DNA of 64,000 nt from Clavaria fumosa (taxonomy: Eukaryota > Basidiomycota > Agaricomycetes > Agaricales > Clavariaceae), in NCBI GenBank assembly GCA_951802425.1, contig OX637798.1:496001-560000 (forward strand), read 5' to 3'. Of the stretch, positions 11,852-24,114 are shown one piece after another. The first letter of the stretch is position 1. Every line of letters starts with the position of its first letter. Both the position numbers and the translations under genes were made by a program. A model generated the notes under the pieces. It was not told the DNA's origin and made no database searches. It saw only the letters and a list, made by a program, of their open reading frames with translations.

Positions 11852-14720
11852 ATGACTGTCACCGACGCAAGCCCGCAACGACCATCCTTTTCAATTTCAC
11901 CTGCGTTTCTCGCACCTCGTAATAAGCAACCACCTGCTAATCCGTGTACCAATTCTCAACCACCTCCCTCACCCCATTCTGTCTGCTCCAGCGGTGCAGT
12001 CTCGTCGTTGCGGACGCTTCGCAGTCTCTTGCCGTTTGGACCCGCAAAACAGAGCCAACAGTCCTCGCCCAATGTCACTGGCGGTTCATTCAAAGGAGCG
12101 CTTGCAAGCTTCGGATCTGTGCGTCGGTCAATGACCGGGGAGCGCAAGCCCCCAGCATCCCGCACATCAAGCTCCGAAAAGGATCTCCCGGTCTTGACAA
12201 TCTACCCTGAATACGATATTTCGAGGGCAAACAGCCGAAGCGGAACGGACGTTGCGAGCACCGTGGACGACGCAGACGCTGTGGGCGACGTAGGCACTGT
12301 GGACGGCAAAGGCACAGATGCTCCGCGTTCTTCAGCTCATGGTCATAACTCCAGCAGTACGCTCTCATCCTCCTTTCATAAAGCACACGTGAATAACAAC
12401 GTTGCCCAAAGTGAGATCATTACCCCCGCTTCCGGTGCCATTATCTGGTCCGCCTCTCAGCACGGACCTCTCCATTATCACCGAGGCAGACTCTTCCGAC
12501 TTTTCATGCATTACGTCGACACAGGCACAAACTCAACCGCATACATTAACTCCCACCAGATTAGAGGCGTTAAAACCGAAGTACGGATATCATTCTAAAG
12601 CCACCCAATCCAATCAGTCCATACAGAGATATCGTACCCTTCCAGACCCCCCGACGTCAGTTGGGGACTCCAATGCAACCTTGGTCGATCTGCAGACGTC
12701 ACGTGCTGGACTTGAAGGGCTGGACCTTGTCCTCGCTGAAGATCAAAATGAGCAAGGTGCAGTTGTCCCTGTGTCTCTCAAACCCGATCGGCGTCCCCAA
12801 CCGTCTACAGTTCCTCGCGCGCGATCCAGTTTCGGATTCAACAAAGGGAATCATTTAGATGTGTTCTCACTGAGGCTTCCTAACTCGACTCCGCCGTCCC
12901 GTACTTCTCCTGTCGAGACTGAAGAGCCTACCGTTACTTCTCGACCGAATGCTGCACCGGAGCAAGAAGAAGACATTTCTCCCTTTGCTGCTTCGCGCGA
13001 TCTGGTAGCGCAGTCGTCCCCAAAGCGTCCTCCTCCACAGTCTAGATGGGCCTTGAACCCGCCATCGTCCCTTCCGCGTTTAATGCGCCCTAAAGACACT
13101 CCTGCACCCTTGTTGCTCCAGAAATGCACGACGGGGAGCTCTCCCGTCCGGGCGGACAGGGCGAAGTCCCCCCCTTTGAATCAGAGGCGACGCCGGGCGT
13201 CTTTGGAGAATCTTCTCCTTGGCCGAAGTCAAACGCCTTCGCCATTGTTACTCTCTCAAACGCATCAATCGAACTTTGAGCCCCCCTGTCGGAATACTCT
13301 CTATTCTCACCGCCTCCCTCCCTCTATTCGGACCGCCGCTACCCCCACTCCCCCTCGCGCACTCGCAACGTCATTCGATAACGGAAGCGATGTGGACTCA
13401 AACTCTCCAGGCACATGCCCTTGTTCTTCTCAACGTGCACCCTCGCGTTCACGCCTTCCTCGGCCCACTCGTTCGAGCATAGATTGCGGGACTCGGCCAG
13501 ATATCGCCGAGAGAGATCGCGCCTTCCTGACGCGGACCCGCAAGCGCAGCATGAGTGTGGAGGCGCCTCGTGTTTCCCCTGGCCCTGCCCCGTCACGCTT
13601 CTTATCAAGCATAGCACGCCCCTCCACATCGCTCTCGAACAATTGCTCGGGAGCTGACGGACGATCGCACGTGGAGCTATTGGGGCCGAGGACTATGAAA
13701 ACCTTCGCTGCTGCCGGCCTGTTGGGGCGGGAGCATGGTCAAACTTCCAAAGGCTGTTGTCACCACTCTCACGCTGGTGCGATGCGGAACAACGCGGATT
13801 ATGACTTCGAGCTCCGCACTCCTGCGAGGGCGCCACACTCTGATGTCTTCGAGTCGACTCTTGAGAACAGGCGCTTTAACCTCCACTCTCGTTCTACGGC
13901 AGCGTCGGATGCGAGTTGCAGGCTCATGGAAAATCATAACACGCCTCGTACCACGTTGTCCAACCTCTCACCTTCTGTGTCGACAGTCTCCTCGTCTCAG
14001 CAAAGCATACACGCCACTCTCCTGGCTATGAAAGAGAAGCACGACACAGCAACCGAGGCATTGCTATCCGCGCTGGCTGATTCCCAAAGGACCGTAAAGC
14101 TTCTACGCGAAGAGAATACAAGACTGCAACAGCTGATTCATGACCTCCAGATTCAGAACATGCCTATTACACCAGACAGCGACTTTTCGCAACCATACGC
14201 CCGCTCGCGTTATATTGCTCAACCCATGACCGCCGGCAGGTCCAGAGTATTGGCTCTTGAGCATCCCCATAGGCAGTCTCGCTCACACAGCTCCACACCT
14301 CTTCCTACTCGTAGGTCGGAACGTAATCATTTGTCAAATGACAAAGAAGATCCATTCCCACTGGATAATGAAGGCCAACGGCTCAGTCCGTCATCTATCG
14401 TTGCCGCGCTTCCGAGCGACATGTCAATGTTGATGCGCGATGAGGTGTTCTCCACCGACCATTCCCACAAGCGCTCTCGGGGGAACTCTCCCCTTTCACC
14501 CAGTCTACAATCGCTTCCCCAGGACAGCGGCTTCGCCCAGCTGTACTCGCTGCCTCCGAAAGGCGACGTGTCACCTGTCACCGCGAACTTCACGATGACC
14601 GAGGTGAGCAATTCGCCGTCGAGTCTCCTCCTCCGGCCGGAGCATGAGATACATTTGGAAGACATGTCGCACTTGGATCTCACCCAGTACGCAACAGATG
14701 AGTCCTACCGAGAGATGTAA
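11852..14720 (+). CDS. Ser/Pro-rich protein with C-terminal coiled coil, unknown
   Basis: Two exons, 11852-12356 and 12412-14720, with a 55-bp intron (GTACGC donor), encode 937 residues. The first 600 or so residues are low-complexity and rich in Ser, Pro, Thr and Arg, as expected for a disordered phosphorylated protein. The only ordered part is a coiled coil around residues 690-760, containing LLAMKEKHDTATEALLSAL and LREENTRLQQLIHDLQ. I recognise no family. Such architecture often marks cytoskeletal or signalling scaffolds, but this is only a guess. The ATG at 11852 is preceded by a short leader in the same frame, so an earlier start is possible. Confidence 0.72.
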
Positions 14721-15418
14721 AGACAGTTCTCACTTTCTCTTTTCGTTTTTCCGATTCACTCCACGAGCAGGGCTTGTCGTAGATACATCGTCCATAACCC
14801 ATTCTAGATTTATTTGTGTTATAAATTTTTTACTGGAACATTGTTAGTTGTCAAGAATGTTTGTAGGTCGCTGTGGATACATTTTTGGAAATATTGTTGA
14901 GCACTCCCGAAGGTGTCAAGGCGTATTTGCCTGACCCAATGTGACTACCAGATTGATCCACGTTAATGGCCTCCAATTCAACTTGCGCGTGGCATAGTAG
15001 TTGGCATTATGTCTGCCAAAAATGGAAGGATTCGTAAGTAGAACCATTTTGCTGTGGTATGGTGATATCACTGCGGTTGGAGAGCACAGAATGTGCCGCA
15101 TGCAACCTTGGCTGTTTTGGTGCTACAACAACGCCCATAGCTATGGGAGAGGCAGATATATTCAAGCAAGTGCAGAACTGGCTTGGTATCGCCATCGGAA
15201 GAGCGACTGAATGCCAACACCACCATGCAGCGCCACGACTCAGAATGACGAAAATGGAACTATCTTCGCTCTCACATGGTAAGCAATAGCGTCGGCAGGC
15301 ATAATTGAGATAAATTCAATGTACAACGCCGCGATTAGCAGCCAGTAGAGAAAGAACCTGTGTCCTAGCTTCCATTAATTTACAGTATCTTAAAGTCCAT
15401 CCAAACCCGAAATCGTAT
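14721..15418. other. intergenic between convergent genes
   Basis: This 0.7-kb region separates the 3' ends of the coiled-coil and D-amino-acid oxidase genes. I see no supported gene or RNA in it; an AT-rich stretch just after 14810 may hold a 3' end signal. Confidence 0.45.
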
Positions 15419-16744
15419 CTACAGCCTCGCCATCAACATATCTGCCTCCGCTGGTTGATCCTCTCGGACAATAGCCTGAACAAGAGCCAACACATCTGCG
15501 GCGCATCCGAAGGAAAGAGTGAAACCTGAACCACCATGTCCATACGAATGGACGATTTTGCTCGCACCCCAGCCATTCTCTCGCCTGCGTGTCTCTCTGG
15601 AAACCCTGACGTTCGACGTCGTCAGAGGACGTAAGCCTTGCACCAACGGCGCTTCCGGGTCTAATTGGGCGTTCTCTAACCCAGGAACAAATTTATTGCA
15701 CCTATCGCGTATGCGCTTGATCTCGGGGGAAGACAGAGTGAGGTCTAGGTTCCACTGTCCTGGCTGCGCGATGCCACCAAGGATCAGCACATTATCGTTG
15801 CGCGGGACGATGAACACGATCGTGTCTTCTTCCGGTGTCGTTTCGTCGTGCGTCACACAGAGCGCTTGGGTGACACGGGGGAATGCCTTGCCGTCGTTGA
15901 CCACGCGGATGAGTGCACCGCGGAGCGGGAAGACGGTCGGATCAGCTGCGGTCTCGTAGGCCTGAAGACCCGTCGCATTAACGATGGCGCACGCTCCATA
16001 CCCATCTAGCAATTGCTGCTCGATGTCCAGCAAGTCGCCTGTTACCCGGCTCGTTTGCAGTACAGCGCCCTTTTTGATCACCAGATTCTGAAGCCAAACA
16101 ATATATGCGTCTGTGTCGATGACTGGGGCGAGGTGCTGGTATGAATCAACTATGCCGGCGTTCTGGTCAACCGCGTGCTCTGCGACAAGCTTCGAGTCGT
16201 GCTTGAAGCAGTCGATGCCTGCCGCTTTAATCTCGAGCATCTTGACGAGCTGGTCGGGCAGCTCGTTGAGCTTTTTTTTAAAGAAGAAGTTCACTAGACG
16301 CATGCGAACGCCGTGGTCACGAGGGTCTGAACTGGTTGCCAATCTTGACAGGATGCGGTAGGACGTCATACACCATCGCTTGGACTTGACGAGCGAGGTG
16401 TTGTTCGTATGGGCGCCGCAGACGGCAGGCGGCCACTCCCATCTGAAAACGCAGACGTAAGCTCAATGATACAAGAGGCCGACGCGGCGAGATGATATTT
16501 ACAAGGCGCCGGCTACCTGAGAGGTCAAGCGGGGCGTGGAAGGAGCCCATTTATCAGAGATAACGGTGACCCCGAAGCCTGCGTCTAGCAAAGCCCATGC
16601 CGAGGTAAGGCCCGTCACGCCGCCACCGACGATGACGACGCGTTTTGCAGGAACAAGGCGATTGGGCGCCCTTGTCCTCTGCATAAGCATCAGGTCATTT
16701 CCAAGTTGACGAAGACAATACTGAGGAGCGTCGGTGGTGTGCAT
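15419..16744 (-). CDS. D-amino-acid oxidase (FAD)
   Basis: Two exons, 16744-16503 and 16442-15419, joined over a 60-bp intron encode 421 residues. The N-terminal dinucleotide-binding motif is VVIVGGGVTGL (about residues 36-46) ending at the acidic FAD-ribose position in VTVISDKW. The family segments NATGLQAYE, PLRGALIRV and, near the C-terminus, VHSYGHGGSGFTLSFG match the DAO signature with the active-site region. The enzyme oxidatively deaminates D-amino acids to 2-oxo acids, releasing ammonia and peroxide. The last residues, ARL, resemble a peroxisomal PTS1 signal, which fits the usual location. Substrate preference (neutral versus acidic D-amino acids) cannot be judged here. Confidence 0.9.
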
Positions 16745-19011
16745 CACAGAGAGCGTTTCTTTGGAGAGGGGGCTTTTTTGATGTAGTTAGATCTGAAGAA
16801 ACAGAAAATGGGCGGACCAACGAGCCGAAAAGGATCGTTGAATAGAGTATTTAAATGAGAGGATCGGCATTGGCTTGACTAATGGGCCCGGCCTCGTTGC
16901 AGAATAACCGGCTGCAAATCTCCAACGGCCATAGGGGTTACACGAAGTCTCCAGTTTGAGTGGCCACATGAACAGTGTTGTGACGATGTATCAAGGGAGG
17001 TCGTGGGGCTGCCTTGACCCCACTGTTGCTATTCGTAGAGATCAAGGTGCGAGATATACCGGATCCGGCAATGAAGTTTGATGCCAGTTCTGCGGATAGA
17101 CTGGAACCGCACACCGTTTAGGTTCAGGTTCGACAACTAACAACCGAAAATCAGCAAATGGCAGCCCTCAACCTAGGAGCAAGTACCTCAAAAATCTCGT
17201 CATTGTCGACACTGGATCAAATTCAGGTTAGAATGGCCTGGGATTGATTCAAAACAGGTTTTTTTTTTCGAGGTGTTTCGAGGTTCGGTCAAGGCGGAGC
17301 CTGTTCCCCGAGAAAGCCATTCACGAACGATTTCGCGGATCAGGGAATGCCGTTTGTCATGGCGGAGTCACTGTCTGCCCTCTGGTTTCTGCTCACACCG
17401 TGAATACGGATTGGTTCTGTTTTCAATTTCCAGTTAGCAAAACTGGCAGAGCTTCCCTATCCTAGGAAAATGATGAGATTTCTCACGCACGCGGTACAGG
17501 AGCGCAGACTGGCAAGGCGTCAAGGCAACATGAGATGGGTTATCGCCGACGAAAGGTCGCTGTACAACAACATGTGTTCAAATTCGAAGAACCAGAGTGC
17601 ACCCGCTTCCTGTACCCCTTACGGTACACATGACGAAACGCCGCTACACACCTTCCGCCCCTTGGCTCTTTTTTATACAGATGACGTGAAGCAAAAGAGA
17701 AGCGTACAGAGAATGCCGAGTTAGGCGCGTTGGCTTCCCACAACCCCGCTGCCAAATCGCGATTCACGTCACGCTCGGGTTCGGAGCTATCTCATCCGTA
17801 CCCCGCATAATTGTGTTTTCTTGGGGCGGATAGTCGGGTCCATCAGGCAGATACTGTATGGGAACAAATCAAAATCAGACCTGAGTAGATTCTACCACAG
17901 CGCATGGGTGTTTGATGATTGAACAGACTCCGACCTGGACTACGACTACTGTACGTTTACAAGATAGCTTTACAGTATCACATCTAGCTTCTAGTGCCAG
18001 CTTTTATGGCTCGAGTTTCTCATTTGCTATGGCCTAACTGCATGCTCGGATTCTTACAACTCTTGCCTTCTGCCGCGAAGTGCTGTTCGAATTTGCGGCG
18101 CACTGCGGCGCACAAGAACCTGCGTGGGATTCCCCGGGTCCGGCATCCCCTGATCACCGCCGGATTCCGTTTGACGGCACATTTAGTTGTACGAACCTGG
18201 CAAATAGTCAGGTGGTCGTATTATAAAGACCGCGCGCTGTGTCCAGATTGTTGCCCATCCCCAGTTGTGATACTAGACATTGTGAGCAAAGGCCATCGCG
18301 AAAGATGACCGTGAGCTCAGTCTAGTTGCATTCTTGGAGCAACTTCAACGAAATTCCGGGCTGTCATCTGAGTAAGCAACCTAGCACCTCAATACGAACC
18401 CCGTCATCAGAAGTATCCATAAATCTCCAACTGACCATCAACAGCATCACCGCTCAGTGCGAAATTTGGAACATGGTATGCTTACGTGCCTGCGCTGCTC
18501 TTCCCTAGGGCTGGGGTAGAATGGGAAGGGTTACATGCCGAATAGCCCTTCTCGACGTGCGAGTCGGAGATATTGCTGAACAGGGAAAGATGTGAGCTGA
18601 TGTACCATGTGCGAAAGCCCAATGACAAGAGTTCGAGCGACGGTAGCGGAATACAAACAGCCGGATATCCAGGTTTGTGAGGCTGAGATCCTGAAGGCAA
18701 GATTTCGCGGCAGTTCCAAGTTCCTGACCGGTAAAAACTGGTAACAGCAAACCGGGTTTGTGAGCGGATCACCGCAATAGACAATGATAAACGGAGCACG
18801 AATGCGTTGAGAACAGCGCTTCTACCACAGACCGTCGTTGTCGTAGCTTCAGTGCTGAGCCGCTAAGGTCTGAGATCTGAGGGGTTACCACTGTTGTAGA
18901 GTGCGTACTTGTTGTAGAGTGCGTACTTTCATCAGTGACAAATGATGGTAGTAGAGCGGTGACTGTAAAAGTGCAACAACGACATTTGGGTGATGACCAA
19001 TTTCCTTCTGT
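16745..19011. other. 2.3-kb intergenic region, no gene supported
   Basis: Several open frames of 60-105 codons exist on both strands, but none shows a domain, coding-like composition or splice partners. The region holds the promoters of the oxidase (minus strand) and of the TLDc gene (plus strand). Nothing else is supported. Confidence 0.5.
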
Positions 19012-21000
19012 ATGCCTTTGCAAGACTTCCTCCTCGCCAAGCCCATCGTCGCCCCGCCAGCCTCGCGGCGACGCAACAACCTCGACGACGGCTCCGACAT
19101 CGACCGCTTCGCCATTCTCTTCTCCCCCCCAACCCCGCCCGCCTCTCCCGCTCCTGTTCCCGTTTTTGAACAGCGCCCTTCTGCAGGACCGTCACGCCCT
19201 CCACCAATAACCCCAAGCCGCGTCGCACCTCGGCACGTTAGTGCGCGCTCAACTTCTGCAGAGTCGGATGAGTTCGGCTCGTTCGTATCGGTATCGCGCG
19301 CAGAAGATCCCCTCTCGCCCGCAGCATGTGTCGACTCACCGATTGACGCCTTCGCGAGCCCAAATTATAGTCTGCACTTCTTCGAAAATTTCGCCCAGGA
19401 GGCGCGCGTTTCTTTAGAGAGGACCAGGCGCGGTATCCTGGACGAGCTCCTCACGCACGAAGATGATCCGCTTTACTTTGTTCAGGCGTCTGAGAAACCG
19501 TCTGAGCCTAACCAGGCTATTGACATTTCTGCCGACATAGGTCTTACCCAGAATGCAGAGCATGTGGGTACACAACTGGTCGACTTGTCAATGGACCCCT
19601 TCTCGCTGGACGGCACCTCACATTCCCAAGCATTGGACGAGGATTACTTTCGCCAACCTCCTCCGGACTCCCCACCTTCACAAACACCGGAGCTTTCCAA
19701 ACCTTCCGAGACCGTCCCTCCGCCCAGTACTCTTCCATCGTCCTCCTCAGAAACATCTCTTCCACCCTTTGGCACACTCTCTGCGCGCTGGATGGCCAAC
19801 CTTTTATCTGCCTCACGTCCCTCTCCCCCAAGCATGAGCGAGACCAAATCTGACCCACTGGATGCGCACTTCGCGGCCGAGCCCAAACCCATTTTAGAGA
19901 CCACGAACTCCTCCCCAGCTTCGTCGCTGGACGCGAAGTCATTTCTGATCCCTTTCGCTACTTCTTCACATTCAGTCCCGCCACTGAAACCAAGGCATAC
20001 GTTGTCACTGTCTCACGGTAGCCCCTTCTCGTCGCATCCTTTCATCCCGCCCTCTGGCGCACCGGGATTCGGCGGTGACAGACTTTGGGACAAAGGCTTT
20101 TCGGATGATCCCGAGATAATGGAAGTGACGGAATCAAAATTGGTGCTGGAGGGTAGGAAAGAAGGAACGACAGAAGTACTTAGTGGCCTGCTGGCTAACT
20201 CGGTGCGCATTCAGGACGCATATCTGTCTGTTCCTTTTCCCTTTCTTCCATTTTTTGTCTGGCCTTGCATTATTCGCCATCCCAGCAAATGCTAACTACC
20301 TTTTAACCGGGAAGCTCCGGTCATACCTACCCGCCCTCGCGCGGCTTCCACAAACGTGGACGCTGCTCTATAGCATGGATCAGCACGGCATCTCGCTCAA
20401 TACGCTATATGCACAGTGCCAACTTACAGAGGCACCGGGCACTGCGACATCAGGGGCGTTATTGGTGATCAAAGACGAATGTGGTGCGGTCTTCGGTGCG
20501 TGGGTCGCAGACGGGATACGGAAGGGCCAAGGCGGATACTATGGGGGTGGCGACTCGTGCGTGCTTGTCTCCTGTATCTTGTTGTCTTGACGCTATGGAA
20601 TGGCCACATACTGATCGGGAGCTTCCATGCAACAGGTTCCTGTGGACATGCGAGAACGCGGGAGATAGCGGACCCAATCAGCCAAGGGTATTCAAATGGA
20701 CAGGGAGAAACGATTACGTCGCGCTCTGTGAGACGGACTTTATTTCTTTTGGCGGGGGGTAAGTGTGCTCAGTGTTTATGCATGGGCTGGCCTTTTTGCC
20801 CTAGTTGCTCTTCTCATCACGGTTCCGTCAGGGATGGTCATTACGGGTTGTATGTTGATAACACGCTGCTACGCGGGACAACTTCTTGGTGTCCGACTTT
20901 TGAGAATGATGCACTGTGCATTTTTGGGGCCACTGGAAGGAGTGCTATTGATGTGGATTTCGAGTGTGTTGACCTGGAAGTTTGGGCTATTGGTCCGTAG
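19012..21000 (+). CDS. OXR1: OXR1-like TLDc domain protein
   Basis: The four-exon model is 19012-20202, 20315-20556, 20636-20758 and 20832-21000 (574 residues). The first 395 residues are Ser/Pro-rich and probably disordered. The C-terminal TLDc domain (about 398-574) is recognisable from LPQTWTLLYSMDQHGISLN, GGGDSFLWTCE, RVFKWTGRNDYVALCE, FISFGGGDGHYGLYVD and a final DLEVWAIGP. OXR1/TLDc proteins protect against oxidative stress, and several interact with the V-ATPase. Introns 2 and 3 (79 and 73 bp) and intron 1 (112 bp) are longer than the window norm; intron 1 could hide an unrecognised microexon. The next gene starts only 80 bp downstream in the same direction. Confidence 0.88.
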
Positions 21001-21080
21001 TTTGGGATATGGCAGCATAATTAGTTAGCGTCGAGTCTGCTTGGGATAGATGTTGTCGACCATAATATGTAGCATTTACA

Positions 21081-23900
21081 ATGACCTCATCACTGGCAGG
21101 GCAAATACTTGGTATCACGTGGACACAAGCTGGCGAGTCAGTACTGGAGTACTCAGTACTCAGGGTCCGCAGCTCCTCCGACTCGTTGTCGTCGCCTGCG
21201 ATGTTACCGTCGTTTTCAGCATGGTCCCGAGATCCAAGGCAACATGGTGCCCAACCTGAACCGAGCTCAACGGACGCGACGGTAGATGGGCAGCGAGCGA
21301 CGTCTGGTTGGTACTCACCCTGGACGTTTGGAATGGGTGGCACGACGAGGGCGATGGCCACCACGACCACCACGACCACTGTGACCGAGCAGAGCATAGT
21401 CAATTCACGGACTATGTCTGACACGGCTGCCACTGAAGAACTTGCGGATGGAGCACTCTCGGACCACAATGGGAGAGTCCCAGGTGAAGATGAAGCAACG
21501 ACTGGCGCAGCAGCACCTCAGGACTCTCCAATGCATTCCGAACAAACTAGTACGACCATTACCGAGGTCACGTCGCGCTGGGCGTCCTTCTTCTCTTCTA
21601 CTACTTCGGTGATTGCATCCGCCAGGAACGAAGCAGCCAGAGATAGGAACGAGCAGCGCATGGACGAACCAGACGGGCTTCTCGATGTTCCTTCATCAGC
21701 AGTCGCATCTCCGCAGCGTTTTTCCGGCAGTAATTTGTCTATACCGTCTCAAACATCCCCACTGCCTTCTCCAAATGCAACTGAGAATGTGGCACCGGTC
21801 GACGGCCGCCCATGCTCTCCACCGGCTCTGTCGGCAAAAGCAAGCCCCGTTAAGTGGGAGATGGCCAAAGCTGGAATCGTCCGAGCTGCGAGCCCCTCCC
21901 CCAAAATCGCCAAACCACCGACGCCCAAGCCGCTCAATCTTGTTCTACCAGAATGGGCGGATACCTTCCATACTCCTCCTCGATCGATCGCCCCTCAACC
22001 TCCAGCATCAACGCTGAAAGGAGCAGTTCGCTTCATTAGCGATCTGCTATTTTCAATGGGCCAAGATTGGAGTTCAAGTGATAAATCGAAATGTGCAGAG
22101 TTTGGAAAGGAGCTGCCCAAAGCATGGAGTGTTGTTGAGCCTAGCCTCCACAATTCTATTTTGCGCGGTTGCAAGACAGTGGTCGTCATTGGAATTCATG
22201 GATGGTTCCCTGGTGCGCCCCACGCGATGCACGCCACAACCATGTCGCTCATTCTAAATAGGTGCGGTAACGCGGACAGTAATCGGCGGTGTGAGTCCTT
22301 TGCGGTTTATGGACTTCGAAGGCATTCAAATGATGCGCAGCCAACCGGGACCAGCAGTAAATTTGTGTCCATGATGGTCCAGGCGCTCCATGCATTCGAG
22401 GTAGTGCACAACGTCAAATTCGAGAAGATAACGGAGATTCCCCTAGACGGGGGTGGTACCATTGACCATCGTGTAGACAAGTGAGTGGTGTGATTGGCCC
22501 TTTACTATTCTTTATCTCACGCTGGCGGTTTAGGCTATATACTGCATTATTGTCCAATGGGCAATGGATGGATGATTTACGCAGTGCTGACGTTGTATTT
22601 ATCGCTACTCATTCCCAAGGTTCGATTGTGTCGACGCATCTTCTGGATCGACTGCTTCGCGATGGGCATCTAGTGACCTCGAAAACTCGAAATTTCACGC
22701 CGGAGTCTACGGGCGTCAACGTTACCTCGGAGCCAAAGGCGCAAAGAGTGTGTTGCCTTGCCCTGTGTGGTATTCACCTTGGCCCTCTTCGCTACCTCGG
22801 CACAAGTGTCCTGCCCTTGTCCTATATTCAGGTGAGCCGCAACGTGGCTACAATGCAGTAGCACGATTCATTCGTGGCAAGGCAGTATTTCGAATCCGCT
22901 GCGGCCGTCGAGCTTTTCGAGTTTCAGGTTTGGTCCTTCATTCTATCTGGCACACTCGCAATTCATACAGATATCAGAACACCGAGAGCGCCGTGTCTCA
23001 AGCCTACGTCAAAGCCCTCGAGAACGTGGTTGATCATGGGGTGGGTTCGTGTCATCATTTCATTGATATGAGGTTGATTTGGGTTGTTGCAGACTAAAAT
23101 GGTTTATGTTGGGTCAATGGATGACCAGGTCGTCCCCTTGTATTCCAGCCTATTCGTCGCCGCGTCACATCCATTAATCCTCCGAGCTCTATACATCGAC
23201 GGCGATGCCTACCGGTACGTTTCAGGCTAAACATGTGACGATGTAGTCTGAATGAACGTATTATTTCAGTGCATCCGACTTTCTTTCTGATCTCTTGGTT
23301 CTGCTACTCCGCATCCTCAATTCAGGCCTTTCAGATAGTGGCTTGCTTACTCATCTATCTCAAGTCACGGCAGGCTCTTTGAACGGAGGTAAGCGGCGAA
23401 TTTCAGCCATCGGACCGTAATGATGAGACCGATAGTGGGACATTCAACTCCTTATGAGGAGCTCGGTGTATATTCGTGAGTCCCCATAAAGTATCTCCAA
23501 TTCACATTCCGTGACGAGATCTGCACAGCCTGGCTGTCAATTACCTTTTCCTCACAAATGAGGGTTCAGAACCGCATCGAAAACTCGTTGTAGAACCATT
23601 TGATGCCAAGAAGGAGCAAAACGACTACGAGGTTCGTCCTCCGCCATCACGATCTGTTCCTCAGTACCGCCCTTGTATGCTGTACATTTGTAATGAGTTC
23701 TTTTTTTACAGATTCCTTGGGCGCTGCGGGATCTGATAGCGGATGACAGGGTCACTCATTTATTTTCTCGAGATATTATGATGCTTCGGGATGTCTTTGG
23801 GGACTGGAATCCTAGGACGGCTATACTTCGAGATATCAAACGTAAGCTGCAGCCGATACAACGCTTGCCCAGAGCGGGCCACACTATCTCGAAACTTTGA
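21081..23900 (+). CDS. YML020W-like alpha/beta-hydrolase-fold protein
   Basis: Nine exons: 21081-22480, 22534-22831, 22886-22927, 22978-23040, 23093-23214, 23270-23388, 23436-23475, 23529-23631 and 23712-23900 (791 residues if started at 21081). The N-terminal 290 residues are Ser/Thr/Pro-rich. The hydrolase part contains VVVIGIHGWFPG (oxyanion strand), a nucleophile elbow FIATHSQGSIVST with Ser in HSQGS, VYVGSMDDQVVPLYS (acid) and a C-terminal RLPRAGHTISKL with the likely catalytic His. This matches my memory of the fungal YML020W family, whose substrate is not known. An in-frame ATG at 21414 would give 680 residues; an upstream tryptophan-rich stretch suggests the longer form. Confidence 0.82.
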
Positions 23901-24114
23901 AAGGGCCGCTATCTGCCATATAGCCTTTATCTACCTTTCATTACATGCCACGGGACAATTATCACCCATCCGATCCGACAAAGTCTGGACGCGCGTCGAA
24001 CAATTCGGAGCACGAAATAATCATACGAGCAAAGACGAATCTAATTGATTAGACGAAACGGGAAGCACCCAAGCGATCCGCAAGAGGGTGCCTTCGCGAT
24101 AAGGAATTCTTCCC

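Noticed and set aside
16745..19011. Several frames of 60-105 codons considered as genes
   Set aside because: No domain, no splice-compatible continuation and overlapping frames on both strands; treated as non-coding.
20987..21469. Minus-strand frame with a hydrophobic valine run considered as a membrane protein
   Set aside because: It is the antisense of Thr-rich coding sequence of the YML020W-like gene (ACC/ACG repeats read as valine codons).
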